From contig NZ_JBFDAE010000002.1 in the NCBI RefSeq assembly GCF_040720935.1, positions 124,001 to 188,000 on the forward strand: a DNA stretch of 64,000 nt, in the 5' to 3' direction. The notes under the pieces were generated by a model. That model saw only the letters and a program-made list of their open reading frames with translations. It searched no databases and was not told where the DNA came from. Shown in pieces: positions 8,992-17,778 of this stretch. The position numbers and the translations under genes were made by a program. Source of the stretch: Jejuia sp040720935. Its GTDB lineage: Bacteria > Bacteroidota > Bacteroidia > Flavobacteriales > Flavobacteriaceae. Each line of letters begins with the position of its first letter. Within the stretch, counting starts at the first letter, position 1.

Positions 8992-10678
8992 GTGAGAATG
9001 TTTGAAGTAGGCATGCTATAAAAATTACAATAGCACAGCCTATAAAATTTAGCCATAAAAATGGCAGATTAATAATTTCATATTCATCTAAAAGGTATAA
9101 AGCAATAACCAAAACTTGGGTTATCAAGGCACTAACAAAAACCGCATTGCCTTTTACAAATTTGAAGAAAAATGCCAATAGGAAGATACCTAAAACATTA
9201 CCGTAAAATATAGAGCCTATTATGTTTACCAACTGAATTAAGTTTTCGGCGAGATTAGCAACACAGGCAACACCTATGGCTATAATGCCCCAAAGTAATG
9301 TAAACCATTTTGAGGCTTTTACCATTTTGGCTTCGGTCTTTTCGCTGGTGTTTCGTTTGTATAAATCTATGGTGGTTGTAGAACCTAAAGCGTTTAATTC
9401 GCTAGCAGTACTAGACATGGCCGCACTTAAGATAACTGCCAATAATAAACCAATTAAACCGCGTGGAAGATTGTTCAGAATAAAATGAATAAATACATAA
9501 TCCATATCGTTACTTTCCACTTTTATATCTTGATTTTCGGAAGCTTTATCTATTAAATCTCTAGCTTCTTTTCGCAACTCATCATTGGCCAAATTTGCAG
9601 CAGCAACGTATTTGGCAATATTTTTATCTTCGGAAGTAGAGAAGGAGCTAATGATTTTCTGCTTGTCTCTAAAAATCTGTTGTTGTTCTTCTTGGAGAAT
9701 TTTATAATCTTCTGCATATTCAGAATTTAAAACCAACTCGGTAGCTGTAGGATTAAAATTCACAGGTGCTTCATTAAACTGATAAAACACAAAAACCATA
9801 ACGCCAACCAATAGAATAAAGAACTGCATTGGTACTTTTAAAAGACCGTTGAAGATCAAGCCTAGTTGCATTTCCTTTACTGATTTTCCTGAAAGATAGC
9901 GTTGCACCTGACTTTGATCTGTTCCAAAATAAGACAACATTAAAAATGTACCACCAATAATACCGCTCCAAAACGTGTATCTGTTATTTAAATCGAATGA
10001 AAAATCCAATACCTCCATTTTGCTACTTGCACCAGCAATATCAAGTGCTTTGGAAAATGTAATGTCCTGAGGCAGTTTATCCACAATTAAAAAGAAAGCC
10101 ACCAACATACCAATAAATATCACCACCATTTGATGTTTCTGTGTCACATTCACAGCGCGTGTACCTCCAGAAACCGTGTAGATAATGACTAAAAGCCCTA
10201 TGGCAATATTTAACGTTAATAAATCCCACCCCAACACTACCGATAAAATAATAGCAGGCGCAAATATGGTAATGCCTGCTGCTAAACCACGCTGTATTAA
10301 AAATAAAATAGCAGTAAGTGTTCTGGTTTTTAAGTCGAATCTATTTTCAAGAAACTCATAAGCTGTATATACTTTAAGACGATGGTATAACGGAATAAAA
10401 ACCATACAGATCACCACCATCGCAATTGGCAAGCCGAAATAGAATTGCACAAACCCCATCCCATCATTAAAAGCTTGGCCAGGTGTGGACAAGAACGTAA
10501 TGGCACTAGCTTGGGTTGCCATAACCGAAAGCCCAATTGTCCACCATTTTGAAGTATTCCCGCCTCTTAAATAATCCTTTACATTTTTACTGCCTCTGGT
10601 TTGCCAAGTCCCGTAACTAACAATTGCTACGAGCGTTACACACAGTACCGACCAATCAATCCAACTTAAAGTTTGCAT
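8969..10678 (-). CDS. Sodium:solute symporter (SSS family)
   Basis: Inner-membrane Na+-coupled transporter, 569 aa, with about 13-14 hydrophobic helices. SSS hallmarks include the N-terminal YGTWQTRGSKNVKDYLRGG and the LSYFGTDQSQVQRYLSGKS motif near residue 240. An unusual soluble insertion of about 80 residues (about 325-405, rich in Glu, Lys and Gln) sits before the later helices. It belongs to the SLC5-like branch that often accompanies sugar or N-acyl-amino-sugar catabolism genes. It starts 2 bp after the stop of a 36-aa membrane peptide and overlaps the oxidoreductase downstream. Confidence 0.9.
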   Translation of the reverse strand: MQTLSWIDWSVLCVTLVAIVSYGTWQTRGSKNVKDYLRGGNTSKWWTIGLSVMATQASAITFLSTPGQAFNDGMGFVQFYFGLPIAMVVICMVFIPLYHRLKVYTAYEFLENRFDLKTRTLTAILFLIQRGLAAGITIFAPAIILSVVLGWDLLTLNIAIGLLVIIYTVSGGTRAVNVTQKHQMVVIFIGMLVAFFLIVDKLPQDITFSKALDIAGASSKMEVLDFSFDLNNRYTFWSGIIGGTFLMLSYFGTDQSQVQRYLSGKSVKEMQLGLIFNGLLKVPMQFFILLVGVMVFVFYQFNEAPVNFNPTATELVLNSEYAEDYKILQEEQQQIFRDKQKIISSFSTSEDKNIAKYVAAANLANDELRKEARDLIDKASENQDIKVESNDMDYVFIHFILNNLPRGLIGLLLAVILSAAMSSTASELNALGSTTTIDLYKRNTSEKTEAKMVKASKWFTLLWGIIAIGVACVANLAENLIQLVNIIGSIFYGNVLGIFLLAFFFKFVKGNAVFVSALITQVLVIALYLLDEYEIINLPFLWLNFIGCAIVIFIACLLQTFSHDKTINT

Positions 10679-10680
10679 GA

Positions 10681-10791
10681 TTAAAAGGATTTTGTGATAA
10701 TGTAAAACAGCACAAAATAAAGTGCATTAGCTACTAAAACGATTGTATATAAATTGAGCCATTTTTGTTTTGGTGGATGTTCTTCTTTCAT
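10681..10791 (-). CDS. 36-aa single-pass membrane peptide in the symporter operon
   Basis: This small gene, easily missed, has ATG at 10791 and TAA at 10681-10683. The product begins MKEEHPPKQKWLNLYTIVLV and goes on with ANALYFVLFYIITKSF: a charged, Pro-containing N terminus and one membrane helix of about 20 residues. It begins 2 bp after the PIG-L stop codon and ends 2 bp before the symporter ATG, the tight spacing of a translated operon gene. Small membrane partners of SSS symporters exist elsewhere (YhdT beside the pantothenate symporter), so a transporter accessory subunit is a fair inference. No homology can be claimed from sequence alone. Confidence 0.65.
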   Translation of the reverse strand: MKEEHPPKQKWLNLYTIVLVANALYFVLFYIITKSF

Positions 10792-10793
10792 AA

Positions 10794-13319
10794 TTAATCG
10801 GTTAGTTTAAGTGCTTCTTTTACATCATCTTTTCCTAGTGAGAGTATGTTTGCAAATAAGCGATAGGCGCCCGAAACGCCCGCAGGAAATTCTCTAAAAA
10901 AACTCAAACCTGTGTATATGTAATAGCCTTTTCCGTGTTGGGCAATGAGCAAACTGCCTTCTTTAGGAACTTCGTCTTTGTCATTCATAGATAGGATAGG
11001 AGTGAACTCCCTGCCCCAATTGTTGGCGAAATATAAACCCCGTTCTTGAGTCCAGCCTTCAAAATCGTTTTGGGTTATTTTATTTGGAAAATTTAGAACT
11101 TCATGATCTGGATTTAAAAAACGGACTTCAGCATTTTCATCAGTCACACGATCATGTGATAATTCTAAATCAAATGGTGCTAAATCCTTCGTTTTTAAAC
11201 CGTAAGATGTACTGTATTGTACGATGACGTTGCCTCCATTAGAAACAAAATCAAACAATTGTTGTTGCTTAAATTCTATATCGTCGAGAATATTAAAAGC
11301 TCTAATCCCAACAACAATCGCATCAAAGTTACTTAAAGTATCTGACGTAATTTCATCGAGTGTAATCACACGAACGTTATACCCAATTTGTTCTAAACTT
11401 TCTGGAACTACATCACCAGCACCTTGAATATAACCAATGTTTTCGCCACGTTTTTCAATGTCTAAACGCACCACTTTACTTTCACTTGGCAATAGCACAG
11501 TTTGAAACGGAATATGTTCATAATCTATCTCAATCAATTCTTTGGTGTAATCTTTATCGCCTATATGCACAATTGGACTCATAAAACCTTCGCTTTGGTT
11601 TTTAGGCGGAATAACTGTAAAAACTAGAGTTTGTTCTTCGCCTTTATGTGCAATGGCTATTTTTTGCTTCTTTGGAAAAATATTCCAGTCGTTTGGGTGG
11701 CAAACTTCTACATCGCCTTCCAAATTATCTCTTCCTGCTTTTACAACAACAGTAATATCGCGCTGTTGGTCATTATTTAAAATGATGACTTTTTCCGTAA
11801 TTTTAGCCGATGCTTCGGGTATAATTTCAAACGGACGGTACAGTTCGCCTTTATCTGGTTTAGAAAACCTTTGAATTATTGGTTTTGTAAAAGTAAGAGG
11901 TACATTGTCTATCAAAACATTAAAGCCGATGGTGTAAACCCTAGGTGTTTCGGGCAACCCAATCAACGCCATATCATCAACTTTATACATGCCCAAAGTT
12001 CCTTTTTCGTTCAACCAATATGGTGTGGTTGGTTTTGCATCGTTTTTAATTTTTAAAGTCTCTTTGAAATCATATTTTGTATTACCCTTTAATTCAATAT
12101 TTTTAGAAATAGTTATGTCATTTGAATTTTGAATACTTGTTAAAATTATAGGAAGGTCACTTCTATTTAAAACCTCAATATTTAAGTTAATGGTTTCGCC
12201 ACCTGTTGCCCAATTTGTTTCAGCAGAAGCTTCTAAATACAAACCGGCACACATTTCAATGATGCTTTTTAATTCTTTGGTTTTTTGAGTTTTCCAATGT
12301 GCATCACTAATTTTCTGTATTAATTGATATGCTTTTAATAACTGCGGAATATGCACAGATGGATTTTTAAAATTGAAGTTTTCTTCAATAGCATATAAAA
12401 TGTCGCCAATGGCTTTTCCTCCTTTTACACGATTCCAAGACGTATCGATACCTGAAAAAATATGGTCATTGTCCGTGAGAGGATCTCCTTTTAAAAATTC
12501 GATATATTCGTTTTGAGTTCCGCGTTGTGCTAGTCGCCCAAAACCTTGACATAAATGTTGGCTACTGGCTAAAGATGCCAATTCGTTATTAGACATGCCT
12601 TTAAGCGGGTAGTAGGTGCCGATATCAAAACTCAACATGTTGCTTTTATCAATTTTATCAAATTCTTCATGACTACCATATCGCCACCAACTTGTATTAT
12701 AAAACAAGCGCTTTGGTTGCCACAGGCTAGTTTGATTTAGTTGATTTGGATATGCAGAGCTGTCGTTAGCAAGATCAAAAGCCTCCATGCTCAACATAGC
12801 TGAACTTGTATGGTGTCCGTGTGTTTTCCCTGCTCTTCTGTGATCGAATCTGTTAATAATAACATCGGGTTTAAATTGTCTTATAGCTAAAACTACATCG
12901 CTCAATACTTCATCTTTGTTCCAAATTTCCAACGTTTCGTCTGGATGTTTGGAATATCCAAAATCGTTTGCTCTTGTAAATAATTGTTCGCCACCATCAA
13001 TACGTCTTGCTGCTAAAAGTTCTTGGGTTCTTATAACTCCTAAAAGTTCTCTTATTTCTGGACCAATTAAGTTTTGTCCACCATCGCCACGCGTTAACGA
13101 TAAATAGGCAGTTCTTGCCTTTACGTGGTTAGACATGTATGAGATTAAGCGTGTGTTTTCGTCATCTGGATGTGCTGCGACGTATAATACAGAGCCTAGA
13201 AAATTCAATTTCTGAAGAGATTGGTAAATTTCTGAAGATGAAGGTGTTTTGGGTTTTTGGGCTTGGGCAATTAATACTGCTAAAAGCCCTATAAATAAGT
13301 AAAGTAAACGTTTTTGCAT
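10794..13319 (-). CDS. PIG-L (LmbE) family deacetylase, large secreted form
   Basis: Zinc-dependent amide hydrolase of the PIG-L/LmbE superfamily, 841 aa. A signal peptide (1-20, ending LIAQAQ) sends it to the periplasm. The catalytic domain covers about residues 38-260, with the metal motif AHPDDE (about 49-54) and a downstream HGHH. The rest is beta-rich, NEW3-like, with a C-terminal region resembling a class I glutamine-amidotransferase fold (VVGIRAFNILDD, NGGNVIVQYST). This long architecture is usual in Bacteroidota. First gene of the operon with the 36-aa peptide, the SSS symporter and the Gfo/Idh/MocA enzyme, suggesting deacylation of an amino sugar or conjugate before import. Confidence 0.9.
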   Translation of the reverse strand: MQKRLLYLFIGLLAVLIAQAQKPKTPSSSEIYQSLQKLNFLGSVLYVAAHPDDENTRLISYMSNHVKARTAYLSLTRGDGGQNLIGPEIRELLGVIRTQELLAARRIDGGEQLFTRANDFGYSKHPDETLEIWNKDEVLSDVVLAIRQFKPDVIINRFDHRRAGKTHGHHTSSAMLSMEAFDLANDSSAYPNQLNQTSLWQPKRLFYNTSWWRYGSHEEFDKIDKSNMLSFDIGTYYPLKGMSNNELASLASSQHLCQGFGRLAQRGTQNEYIEFLKGDPLTDNDHIFSGIDTSWNRVKGGKAIGDILYAIEENFNFKNPSVHIPQLLKAYQLIQKISDAHWKTQKTKELKSIIEMCAGLYLEASAETNWATGGETINLNIEVLNRSDLPIILTSIQNSNDITISKNIELKGNTKYDFKETLKIKNDAKPTTPYWLNEKGTLGMYKVDDMALIGLPETPRVYTIGFNVLIDNVPLTFTKPIIQRFSKPDKGELYRPFEIIPEASAKITEKVIILNNDQQRDITVVVKAGRDNLEGDVEVCHPNDWNIFPKKQKIAIAHKGEEQTLVFTVIPPKNQSEGFMSPIVHIGDKDYTKELIEIDYEHIPFQTVLLPSESKVVRLDIEKRGENIGYIQGAGDVVPESLEQIGYNVRVITLDEITSDTLSNFDAIVVGIRAFNILDDIEFKQQQLFDFVSNGGNVIVQYSTSYGLKTKDLAPFDLELSHDRVTDENAEVRFLNPDHEVLNFPNKITQNDFEGWTQERGLYFANNWGREFTPILSMNDKDEVPKEGSLLIAQHGKGYYIYTGLSFFREFPAGVSGAYRLFANILSLGKDDVKEALKLTD

Positions 13320-13489
13320 GGTTTTGGTTTAGCGAAAAAACCAAATATAAAAAAGAAACCAACTTAATTGCCGGTTTTAATTTTTATTTAACGGTTGTTG
13401 CTTATAATAACTTTAGCGGCAATATTATGCGTTTATGATATAACACCACCATTAATCCCTTATCAAGTAGAGAATTGTTACCCTTAAAA

Positions 13490-13972
13490 TTAAATCTGTT
13501 TAAGACTCATTTTTTCAGTCTTGGGTTTTGCCTTTTCTGGTTCTGGAGGAATTATCATTCTTGGTTTTTGGTTAAAGAATAGTTGTTGAATGGAGTCCAT
13601 GCGCTTCATCATTTGTTCAATTTGATCATTTTGATTCATAAATCCATCGTGGAAGAAGTTTTTAGAGTTAAAGCTTCCTGTTATAGAATCTCTTCCAAAA
13701 AAATTATCAAAAAATGAATCGTCAAAAAAGGAATGGCTCTTAAAATGCTTTTGGAATTGCATTTTTATGCTGTCGCTTAGCTTACCTTCAGAGGAATAGC
13801 TATAGGAATAGATAGAATCATAGCGTTTTAGATTTCCAAACTCGTCGTATTCTTTGTTTACCGTAATATTTTCATCGGGTTTGATAGCGTTTTCTTCTGT
13901 TTTTTGTTTGTCTTGTCCTGAACAATTTAAAAATAAAAGACAAAACAAAGGCATTAATTTTAGTGCTTTCAT
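13490..13972 (-). CDS. Hypothetical lipoprotein
   Basis: A 160-aa protein with a lipoprotein signal (MKALKLMPLFCLLFLNCSGQ; lipobox LFLNC, lipidated Cys near residue 17). The mature part is hydrophilic, rich in Phe, Asp and Ser, with low-complexity repeats such as SFFDDSFFDNFFGRDS, and ends in a Lys/Pro-rich tail. No domain is recognised. It stands alone in the minus orientation. Confidence 0.7.
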   Translation of the reverse strand: MKALKLMPLFCLLFLNCSGQDKQKTEENAIKPDENITVNKEYDEFGNLKRYDSIYSYSYSSEGKLSDSIKMQFQKHFKSHSFFDDSFFDNFFGRDSITGSFNSKNFFHDGFMNQNDQIEQMMKRMDSIQQLFFNQKPRMIIPPEPEKAKPKTEKMSLKQI

Positions 13973-14127
13973 ATTGATATATTTTTGAATTATACAATGT
14001 TTTACAATTTTTATTTTTCAAAAAATGTACCAAATGAGGTTGTGGGAATGTTGTGGTTTTGGAAATGTCAAATTGACAGAAATTTATTCTTTTTAGGAAG
14101 TTAAATCTCGTTGCTTAGGCAAAAGTA

Positions 14128-14162
14128 GATGGTGGCTCAAAGTCGGAGACTTTGCGCAGTGG
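14128..14162. repeat. 35-bp dispersed palindromic repeat, copy 1
   Basis: The 35-bp text GATGGTGGCTCAAAGTCGGA continuing to GCAGTGG recurs at 15255-15289 with one mismatch. It contains the palindrome CAAAGTCGGAGACTTTG. It lies between the lipoprotein and DUF6090 genes and resembles the small intergenic repeats common in Flavobacteriaceae. Confidence 0.6.
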
Positions 14163-14195
14163 CAATTGTTGTGCTTTCGTTATTTATTTTCGGTA

Positions 14196-14975
14196 TCAAT
14201 CATTTTTATTTTTCTCTAATTCTTGATTAACCATTAACAGTAAATTTTCTGCAATCTTTTTTGCATTTAGATTATTTCGTTCCGCAAACCAATAATGTTG
14301 ATTTTTTAAACTTCGTAAGAAGAATAAGTATTCATCATCTTTTTTAAGAGATTCAAAGTCATTGGGTATCATCTCTATCTCCAAGTCATTTGGTATCCCT
14401 GTTTTACGGAATAAATCGTAGTTACCATTCCAAAAAGCTTTAAAACGAGTGTTAAAGATATTTGAATTGGCATTAGTAATAATATCGTCATATCTATTTT
14501 TCGATGTTACGAAATCCGTATTGGCATATGAATAATATCTTAAAATTTCCTGTTTTAAATCTTTATTGGAAACGATATCAAACCCTATTGATTTTAAATT
14601 TTCAAAAATTTCTAGTCTTATAGAGGGATTCCATAAATGTGTAGTTCTGCCAAAGTGGTATTTTAATGAATCTTGATACTGATAGTCTTTCTCAATAAAT
14701 TCAATTAGAAATTGAATTGAAGACTTTGCTTCTTCGTAGACTTGAATATGAAAATGATGAGTTGAAATATCGTTTTCAAGACTTGTTCTCAAATTTTCAA
14801 GGATAGCTTTTTCTTTTGTTTTTTGTTTATTGTTTTCATTCCAGTTATTGATTTGCAGAGCAATCAAAATTCCAATAACCACAAGGATGATTTCTCCAAT
14901 CGCATATTTAAAATACTTTCTAGTTTTGTTTTCAATAAGTAAGTTTTGGCGAATTTTTCTAAAGAATTTTATCAT
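14196..14975 (-). CDS. DUF6090 family membrane protein
   Basis: A 259-aa protein of unknown function. The N-terminal 60 residues carry the family hallmark: a basic stretch (MIKFFRKIRQNLLIENK) and then a single membrane helix ending GILIALQINNWNE. The remaining 200 residues form a predicted coiled-coil or helical domain. DUF6090 proteins are abundant and often multicopy in Flavobacteriia. It is a single gene flanked on both sides by intergenic repeats. Confidence 0.8.
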   Translation of the reverse strand: MIKFFRKIRQNLLIENKTRKYFKYAIGEIILVVIGILIALQINNWNENNKQKTKEKAILENLRTSLENDISTHHFHIQVYEEAKSSIQFLIEFIEKDYQYQDSLKYHFGRTTHLWNPSIRLEIFENLKSIGFDIVSNKDLKQEILRYYSYANTDFVTSKNRYDDIITNANSNIFNTRFKAFWNGNYDLFRKTGIPNDLEIEMIPNDFESLKKDDEYLFFLRSLKNQHYWFAERNNLNAKKIAENLLLMVNQELEKNKND

Positions 14976-15254
14976 TGGTTAATGTTTGGTCATAATGAAG
15001 CACAATATTCGACGTTAAACGAAGTTAGAAAATTTTTCTGACAAATTCAAGTTTATAGTTTCTACATTTCAAATGAAGTTCTGAAGTTGAATTATAGTTA
15101 CGATTTGTTTTAGGGATTGTGGTGGAAACCCTTTTTAAAACTTGATGAACTGTTAATTAGGTTTGAAACTTGGGTTTGACAGATTGCCACGTCGCTCATT
15201 CGTAATGACGCTTTTTAAAAAGATTGTAGCGGAGAGATTTTGCGGAGCGGGGTT

Positions 15255-15289
15255 GATGGTGGCTCAAAGTCGGAGACTTTGCGCAGCGG
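15255..15289. repeat. 35-bp dispersed palindromic repeat, copy 2
   Basis: Second copy of the repeat at 14128, same orientation, with the palindrome CAAAGTCGGAGACTTTG. The two copies bracket the DUF6090 gene. The rest of the 14976-15339 gap shows no gene. Confidence 0.6.
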
Positions 15290-15339
15290 GAGTTACATAA
15301 ATTATAGGACTTTTTTGATGGTTGTTTTGCTAAAAGTTT

Positions 15340-16045
15340 TTGGCTAAAGCCAATTTGGATTTTAATACTATTGAAATGGGATAAATCCCATTTCAATTGA
15401 ATTATGTGGTGATGTATTTTGAATAACCTCATGCATTTTGAATTGCCTCTTGCTTTTGAATTGCCTCTTGCTTTAGCAAGAGGATAACAAAATCTCAATA
15501 ATGGCTTTAGCCAAATTATTCATCTTTAAATCTTTCAAATCCATATTTATCTATAAATTCTTGATATTCATCTTTAAATGTTTTCTTACTATGGTGCTTT
15601 TCTTGGTTTTTGATATAATTTCTAACTCTGTCTATCATAGACTCAGAAACAGAAACTGCAAAATATTCATCTTGCCATCGAAATTTTTCATCTGTCAGTT
15701 GTTCCTTGTTTATCCAAAAAGCAGATTCACCTTTTATAAGTTGCATTATTTTTTGAATGGTTTGGTCTGTACCCAATGAAACCAAACAATGGCAATGATC
15801 TGTGTAACCGTTTACAAAATCAATAAAAATCCCTTTCTTTTTAGCATTCTCTTTAATGTGGTGCCAAACTTTTTGTCTTAATTCTTTGGATTTTAAATAC
15901 GGGACTCGGTTTTTGGTGCTCCATACAAAATGTATGTATATTTTGATAAATGGCATTTTTGATGAATGTTTTATTTGGCTAAAGCCAATATGGGTTTGTT
16001 TATATTCGAAAATGGGATGAATCCTAGTTCTATTGATTTTTGCGT
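15340..16045. mobile_element. IS200-like / REP-associated transposon with palindromic arms
   Basis: The transposase gene is flanked by direct repeats of about 65 bp. Each contains TTGGCTAAAGCCAA (15340-15353 and 15975-15988), then about 20 bp later a GGGAT-centred palindrome: TTGAAATGGGAT/ATCCCATTTCAA at 15371-15396, and a degraded version near 16010-16030. The left arm also has CCTCTTGC/GCAAGAGG (15464-15483) and TGGCTTTAGCCA (15502-15513). Imperfect hairpins at both ends are what Y1 (HUH) transposases bind. The boundaries are approximate. Confidence 0.6.
15516..15956 (-). CDS. IS200-like (REP-associated) Y1 transposase
   Basis: Single-stranded DNA transposase of the Y1 HUH family, 146 aa. 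The metal-binding HUH motif appears as DHCHCLVSL (H-x-H) and the nucleophile is likely the Tyr in VRNYIKNQEKHH, with Gln and His one helix turn away as in REP-associated transposases. I chose ATG at 15956 (MPFIKIYIHFVWSTKNR). The frame is open upstream to 16073, but those 39 residues only translate the palindromic arm. The ORF is intact, so the enzyme may be active on the hairpins beside it. Confidence 0.8.
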   Translation of the reverse strand: MPFIKIYIHFVWSTKNRVPYLKSKELRQKVWHHIKENAKKKGIFIDFVNGYTDHCHCLVSLGTDQTIQKIMQLIKGESAFWINKEQLTDEKFRWQDEYFAVSVSESMIDRVRNYIKNQEKHHSKKTFKDEYQEFIDKYGFERFKDE

Positions 16046-16079
16046 TTGAATTGCATGTTATTTCATCAAACATTTAAAA

Positions 16080-17147
16080 TCACAACCACTTTTTCTTCCT
16101 AAAGTAATATAGCATACCCAAAAACAGCACAATCATAACGCCCCAAAGGATGAAGTAGGAGTATTTGTAACGGAGCTCTGGGATGTACTCGAAATTCATG
16201 CCGTAGATACCAGCGATGAATGTTAGCGGGATAAAAATGGATGCCATAATGGTCAATACTTTCATGACTTCGTTCATTTTATTACTAATGGTGGTCATGT
16301 ACATATCCATTAAACTCCAAATCATTTCGCGGTAAATATCTATGTTTTCTGACACTTGAATTAAATGGTCGTAAATATCTCTGTAATAAGTGATTGTTCT
16401 TTTGTGAATAAGTTTGTTTTCGTCTTTTTCTATTCTACTAATGACTTCTCGAAGTGGAAATATGGCACGACGCACCCTTAAGATTTCACGTTTTAAATTT
16501 TGAATTTTTTGGCTCACATCATCATCTATTTCTCCAGCAAATATTGTGGTCTCAAAATCTTCGATTTTGTCGCCTAAAATTTCTATAACACTAAAATAAT
16601 GATCGACAATGGCATCTATAAGCGTGTACAATAAATAATCGGCAGACATGCTTCTTACCCTACCTTTTCCTTGCCTTATACGGTCTCTTACGGTATCGAA
16701 AACATCGCCTTCGGATTCTTGAAATGAGAGTACGTAGTTTTGCCCTAAAATAAAACTGACTTGCTCTGAAACGATATGTTGCTTTTCATCGTAATACAGC
16801 ATTTTTAAAACCACGAACATATAATCGTCATGTTCATCAATTTTTGGGCGTTGCGCAATGTTAACTATATCTTCTAAAACTAAGGGGTGTATGCCGTAGT
16901 GCGCGCCTAGTTGTTCAATTTCTTTAACGTAATTTAATCCGTTAAAATTTATCCAAGTTGTGGAAATTGTGTCTTTAAATTCAAAAGTTTCTGTTATGGA
17001 TTTAAGATCTAATTCTGTACAGTTTTCCTTGGTATAATCGAAAGCTTCAAGGTTTAATTTTTCTTTGGAACGCTCGCCCGTATAGATAATACTCCCGGGT
17101 ATTTGACCTAATTTCTTTTTTGATCTGTAAATTCTCTTTCTAGGCAT
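16080..17147 (-). CDS. corA: CorA-type Mg2+/Co2+ transporter
   Basis: Inner-membrane divalent cation channel, 355 aa. The large cytoplasmic N-terminal domain contains WINFNGLNYVKEIEQLGAHYG and HPLVLEDIVN. Two C-terminal membrane helices follow, the first ending in the selectivity signature YGMNF (about residue 316). The C terminus is basic (YFRKKKWL), as usual. Its stop lies close to the end of the IS200-like element. It is followed upstream on the same strand by an MscS-type gene 33 bp away, so the two may be co-transcribed. Confidence 0.93.
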   Translation of the reverse strand: MPRKRIYRSKKKLGQIPGSIIYTGERSKEKLNLEAFDYTKENCTELDLKSITETFEFKDTISTTWINFNGLNYVKEIEQLGAHYGIHPLVLEDIVNIAQRPKIDEHDDYMFVVLKMLYYDEKQHIVSEQVSFILGQNYVLSFQESEGDVFDTVRDRIRQGKGRVRSMSADYLLYTLIDAIVDHYFSVIEILGDKIEDFETTIFAGEIDDDVSQKIQNLKREILRVRRAIFPLREVISRIEKDENKLIHKRTITYYRDIYDHLIQVSENIDIYREMIWSLMDMYMTTISNKMNEVMKVLTIMASIFIPLTFIAGIYGMNFEYIPELRYKYSYFILWGVMIVLFLGMLYYFRKKKWL

Positions 17148-17180
17148 ATATTAAAAATAGAACTTAAATATATGGTTTTT

Positions 17181-17729
17181 TTAAACAGCAGCGGCACCAT
17201 CGTCGCTATCGCTTTCATAATCAATAGCATCTTTTTCTACCAATGTAACCGCCTTTTGAAGTATTAAATTGTTTGGGTAGGTTACCAAATCGCCATTATC
17301 TAAACGTAAATGCAATTGAAACGCCCTAATATCTTCAATAATAGCTCTTATGGGGAAGTCTTTATCATGAATTTCAATTTTATCGCCCACTTTATAGGGG
17401 AAATTAAAAAACATAATAATACCCGAGGTAATATTGCTTAAAATAGACCAAATGGCAAATAAACCAATACCTATTATTGCAAAAACGGAGGAGAATATCA
17501 ATGCTAATTCGTCAAATTCTGCACCTAAAATAGAGGCTTCAATGAGAATAGCGACTAAAAACAGGGCAACGGTAACGTATCTCCGGATAAGTCTGATTCT
17601 GGCTTCGTTAATCTCATTTTTACGTGCTACCTTAGTGATGGTAAAATGTGTGATGAATCTTATTATAAGCAGGGATATCAGTACAATGGCTGAATATACT
17701 AGCTTGTCTCGGTAGTCGCCAAAAATCAT
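17181..17729 (-). CDS. Small MscS-family mechanosensitive channel
   Basis: Membrane channel of the MscS family, 182 aa, at the short end of the range. Three hydrophobic segments are followed by the pore helix/beta-domain junction (IGIGLFAIWSILSNITSGI, FNFPYKVGDKIEIHD). The C-terminal domain is much shorter than in E. coli MscS (286 aa), ending in an acidic tail (DYESDSDDGAAAV). It lies directly upstream of corA in the same direction. A role in osmotic release is inferred from family membership. Confidence 0.85.
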   Translation of the reverse strand: MIFGDYRDKLVYSAIVLISLLIIRFITHFTITKVARKNEINEARIRLIRRYVTVALFLVAILIEASILGAEFDELALIFSSVFAIIGIGLFAIWSILSNITSGIIMFFNFPYKVGDKIEIHDKDFPIRAIIEDIRAFQLHLRLDNGDLVTYPNNLILQKAVTLVEKDAIDYESDSDDGAAAV

Positions 17730-17778
17730 ATGTAAAATTATAGTTTAGCACAAAGATACATTACAAATTGAAATGACT

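Noticed and set aside
15196..15498. 100-codon ORF on the minus strand beside the transposase
   Set aside because: It translates palindromic arm and intergenic repeat sequence (KARGNSKARGNSK, QIGFSQKLLAKQ) and resembles no protein.
15957..16073. 39-residue N-terminal extension of the transposase
   Set aside because: It reads through the right palindromic arm; the family begins at MPFIKI, so I moved the start to 15956.
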